A stretch of DNA of 64,000 nucleotides from Heracleum sosnowskyi (Eukaryota > Streptophyta > Magnoliopsida > Apiales > Apiaceae). A program made the translations under genes and the position numbers. Location: the NCBI GenBank assembly GCA_030848705.1, contig CM061243.1, positions 117,514,674 through 117,578,673 on the forward strand, read 5' to 3'. Below the pieces are notes generated by a model, which worked only from the letters and a program-made list of their open reading frames with translations, ran no database searches and had not been told where the DNA came from. Position 1 is the first letter of the stretch; each line of letters starts with the position of its first letter. Of this stretch, positions 61,393-64,000 are shown piece by piece.

Positions 61393-63532
61393 TGCGCTGT
61401 CAAGGTAAAAATAGACTGGACTCCAGAAGAGAAAGCTGACGTTCTCAGGGATGCAAAGATAAAGAATATCCTTCACAACAGTCTTGATGCTGTCATGTCC
61501 AACAGAGTGATTGCATGCAAATCTGCGAAAGAAATTTGGGACACTTTGGAAACTCAATGCCAAGGATCTGCATCTGTCACGAAGAACATGAGGGCTCTAC
61601 TTATTCAAGAGTATGAACAATTTGATGCTAGACCTGATGAGAGCCTGACTGATCTGTATGACAGATTCCTCACACTCCTGAATAATCTATCATTAGTTGG
61701 CAAAGAGTATGTATCAGAAGATTCAAATACCAAGTTTCTGAGAGCTTTACCTGAAGAATGGGATACACAAACATCAATCATTAGACACTAGTATGATCTA
61801 AACACTGTGTCTCTTGATGAAGTATATGGGATGCTCAGAACCTATGATCTTGAGGTTCAACAAAGGAAGAATAAGAGAAGCAGCAAGGTAAAGTCTATTG
61901 CCTTCAATGTTAAGGTTGAATCAAAAGGAAAAGCTGTGGAGGTCTCTAGAAGGAAATCAAAAATAGTAGAGTCAGATCCTGATGACTCATCATCAGATAC
62001 TGATGGTAATCCTGATGCCAATACTGATGATGATTCTTCTGACTCAGACATGGAAGAGATGGTTGCTATGATAGTCAGAGGCTTCAAGAAGATGAAGTTC
62101 AGGAAGGCTAGAAGACAGGGCAACTTCCAGAAAAAGACCTTCAATGCTGACAAAGACAAGTATAACAAGAAGGACAGCAAGAGTGGCAAATTTGACAAGT
62201 CAAAGGTTAGATGCTACAAGTGTACTGGATTGGGGCACTTTGCAACTGAGTGCAAGAAGGCTAAATCACTCATCACTTCAAGCAAGGATTGGATGGACTC
62301 TTCTTCAGAATCTGACACTGAGGTGGTCAACTATGCCCTAATGGCCAATACTGATGAAACTGATGTTCCTGATGATAAGGTACTAAATACTGTCTTTGAT
62401 TTTGATACTGATAATGCTTCTGAATTAAGACGTTTTCTAAAGTCATTGCATATTAGCTTTAGAAGTCAAACTGCTGAGAATACTAGGATCTTATCTGAGA
62501 TGTCTGAACTTAGGAAAAGGAATGAGCATTTAGAAGCTGAATTTTCTCATATGCAAAAAGTACAAATAGAATGTGATAATGCTAAACACATGTATTTAGA
62601 GATGAAACTTAAATGTACTGCTCTTGAAAAAGAACTTGAGGATGCTAAAGAGAAAATCAGAACCTGGACAGATTCTGGAAGGCAATTTCATGAAATAAAT
62701 ACTTCTAAGAATTGGAAAGAATGTCTAGGATATAAGTCAGATGAAGATAAGAAATTGAAGAAGAAAGTTGTAATTGATGAGACAGTGAATCCAATGACCT
62801 ATAGGCATGTTATAGACAAGACCAAATCAAAGATTAAGCCTGTTAAATTTGTATTTGGTAATGATCCTAATTCTACTTTTGAAAAGGGATCTACTTCTGA
62901 TAACTCAGTCTCTTATGTGAAGTCTAAACCTATCAAGAAAACTGGAAAGAAGAATATAGGTTTATTGTCTCAGAAACAACTTAGGGAAAAAGTTAGTGAT
63001 GCTATTGGTAAACAAAATACACCTACTGTCAAGAGAAACAAGAATGGTAAAGTTGGAATTAATAAAGAGAATAACTATAGGTTTATCCCAAATGCACCTA
63101 GAAAATGCTGCTTTAATTGTGGTAACTCTAATCATCTTGCTATTGATTGCAGGAAGAGTAAAAAGAAAGTTACTGAAATTTTTAAGTCTGATATTAGGAG
63201 TAGATCAGTATTTTATAAACCACAGAAGTCTTGTTTTCATTGTGGCAGTAAATGGCATTCTATTTATACATGTGAAGAATACCATAGTTTGTACTATAAC
63301 TTTTATGATCCTTTACCCAAGTTTAATAAAAGTACAAATTCTGGTAACATTAAGAATGCGAAGCATGCTTTTGTTAATACTGATACTGACAAAGCAAATC
63401 CTGATGGAGTTAATCCTGTCAGGACTGCTAAAGTCAAAAAGTCTTCTGCTGCTAAAATTAATACAATGCATGGAAAAGGAACCCAACAAGTGTGGGTTCC
63501 TAAATATTCTAACTAGTGAATTGTTATTCTGA

Positions 63533-64000
63533 TTGCAGGGAAAAAGGAAAAATGTGTTAGTCATGGATAGTGGATGTTCTGTGCACATGACTGGAAACAA
63601 AGCCCTGTTATCAGAATATGAAGAAAAAGCTGGCACAACTGTGTCTTATGGAGATGGCAACATTGGACAAACTTTGGGATATGGCAATATAATCATTGGC
63701 AATGTCATCATTGAAAAAGTAGCTCTAGTGAAGGGACTAAAACACAACCTGTTGAGTATTAGTCAAATCACTGACAGAGGTTATCATGTCAACTTCTATT
63801 CCACTCATTGTGAAGTAGTCAGCAAAGCATTAGGAAAGGTTGCACTCACTGGCTACAGGCATGGTAACATTTATGAAGCCAATATTCAATCAAATACTGA
63901 TGGCTCTCCTACTTGTCTCATCAGTAAAGCATCAGTAGATGAAAGTTGGAATTGGCACAAGAAGCTTTCTCATCTCAACTTCAGTAATATCAATGAGTTG
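63533..64000 (+). CDS. pol: Copia element 2 Pol, N-terminal part (runs off window)
   Basis: The open frame after TGA 63530-63532 starts TTG-CAG-GGA and has no ATG before VMDSGCSVHMTGN, the aspartic protease motif. It then reads GLKHNLLSISQITDRGYHV and the pre-integrase motif WHKKLSHLN at the window end. No stops are seen. The first ATG (63563) falls inside the protease motif, so Pol probably starts at a non-AUG codon or is produced by splicing at TTGCAG (63533-63538). Confidence 0.9.
   Translation, partial: MQGKRKNVLVMDSGCSVHMTGNKALLSEYEEKAGTTVSYGDGNIGQTLGYGNIIIGNVIIEKVALVKGLKHNLLSISQITDRGYHVNFYSTHCEVVSKALGKVALTGYRHGNIYEANIQSNTDGSPTCLISKASVDESWNWHKKLSHLNFSNINEL

Larger units (their letters stand above)
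56039..63516 (+). pseudogene. gag: Copia element 2 Gag, split by CACTA insertion and one stop
   Basis: The N-terminal part 56039-56221 (MSTKYESMKIPILKKSEYP ... DTVPEHC) is cut by CACTA element 1 and resumes in frame after the TGC target duplication at 61396 (AVKVKIDWTPEEKADV). A TAG at 61789-61791 interrupts the UBN2-type region. The rest is open from 61792 to TAG 63516. CCHC knuckles: CYKC...HFATEC near 62211, CFNC...HLAIDC near 63109 and CFHC...HSIYTC near 63235; an acidic and coiled-coil middle lies between. The gene ends WVPKYSN, like the first element. The product cannot be made as one chain, so this copy depends on other elements in trans. Confidence 0.88.
55424..64000 (+). mobile_element. 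SIRE-like Ty1-copia element 2, 5' part, interrupted by a CACTA
   Basis: Begins with an LTR (TGTTAGATCAGG) after TACTG, then primer-binding site, gag (split by CACTA element 1) and the start of pol, running off the window. Gag and Pol resemble those of the element at 1-12697 in order and motifs, but the LTRs are unrelated and less than half as long, so it is a different family. Confidence 0.9.

Overview
This window is nuclear DNA of a flowering plant, most likely a eudicot. It is AT-rich, its genes have GT-AG introns and TATA boxes, and it carries plant-specific transposon lineages: SIRE/Maximus-type Ty1-copia, Tat-type Ty3-gypsy, a FAR1-type Mutator-like element (MULE), CACTA, hAT and other MITEs. 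An asterid source is only a guess. No rRNA, tRNA or CRISPR array is seen. Most of the sequence is transposons, many of them nested.

Layout. 1-12697: a copia element cut by the window edge, with intact gag, pol and a 1616-codon envelope-like/accessory ORF, then its 3' LTR. 12.7-13.75 kb: exon-sized pieces of trehalose-6-phosphate phosphatase and beta-ketoacyl-ACP synthase genes. 15.0-20.1 kb: two minus-strand genes (A, B) of a cystatin-like family with charged, basic-motif-rich N-termini. 20214-25932: a complete MULE with identical-looking 196-bp terminal repeats and a perfect 9-bp target duplication. It carries a FAR1-type transposase and, tail to tail, a two-exon plant-mobile-domain gene. 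It sits exactly in the TATA box of gene B, and the paralogue gene A preserves the empty site. 27401-36709: a Tat gypsy element with 495-bp LTRs, a polyprotein broken by five nonsense codons and two frameshifts, an antisense spliced ORF and a GGTCGA-rich repeat array. 36.9-40.0 kb: gene C, a frameshifted cystatin-like copy, and a second 3' fragment. 43.0-43.6 kb: a phosphofructokinase gene remnant. 48.0-52.6 kb: gene D (the longest intact cystatin-like copy) and gene E (a truncated pseudogene), on the plus strand, with flanks that match those of A/B in inverse orientation.

54319 to the end is a three-level nest. The 5' end of one CACTA element (54319) is interrupted by a second SIRE-like copia element (55424). 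The gag gene of that copia is in turn interrupted by a 5171-bp CACTA element (56222-61392) with a 3-bp target duplication. This inner CACTA has no visible transposase. It carries same-strand exon pieces of at least three, probably four, unrelated host genes: an LRR receptor kinase, a class II KNOX homeobox gene of KNAT7 type, a lipase and a GH1 beta-glucosidase.

The host content is therefore a small, rearranged cluster of cystatin-like genes, arranged as inverted arms around a transposon-filled centre. Transposons have landed in or next to two of the promoters. The most noteworthy items are the gene-capturing CACTA, the MULE in the TATA box with its paralogous empty site, the plant-mobile-domain gene ending in a truncated Ulp1-like segment, the complementary motif arrays in the first copia element, and a conserved splice-acceptor-like gag/pol junction shared by both copia elements.
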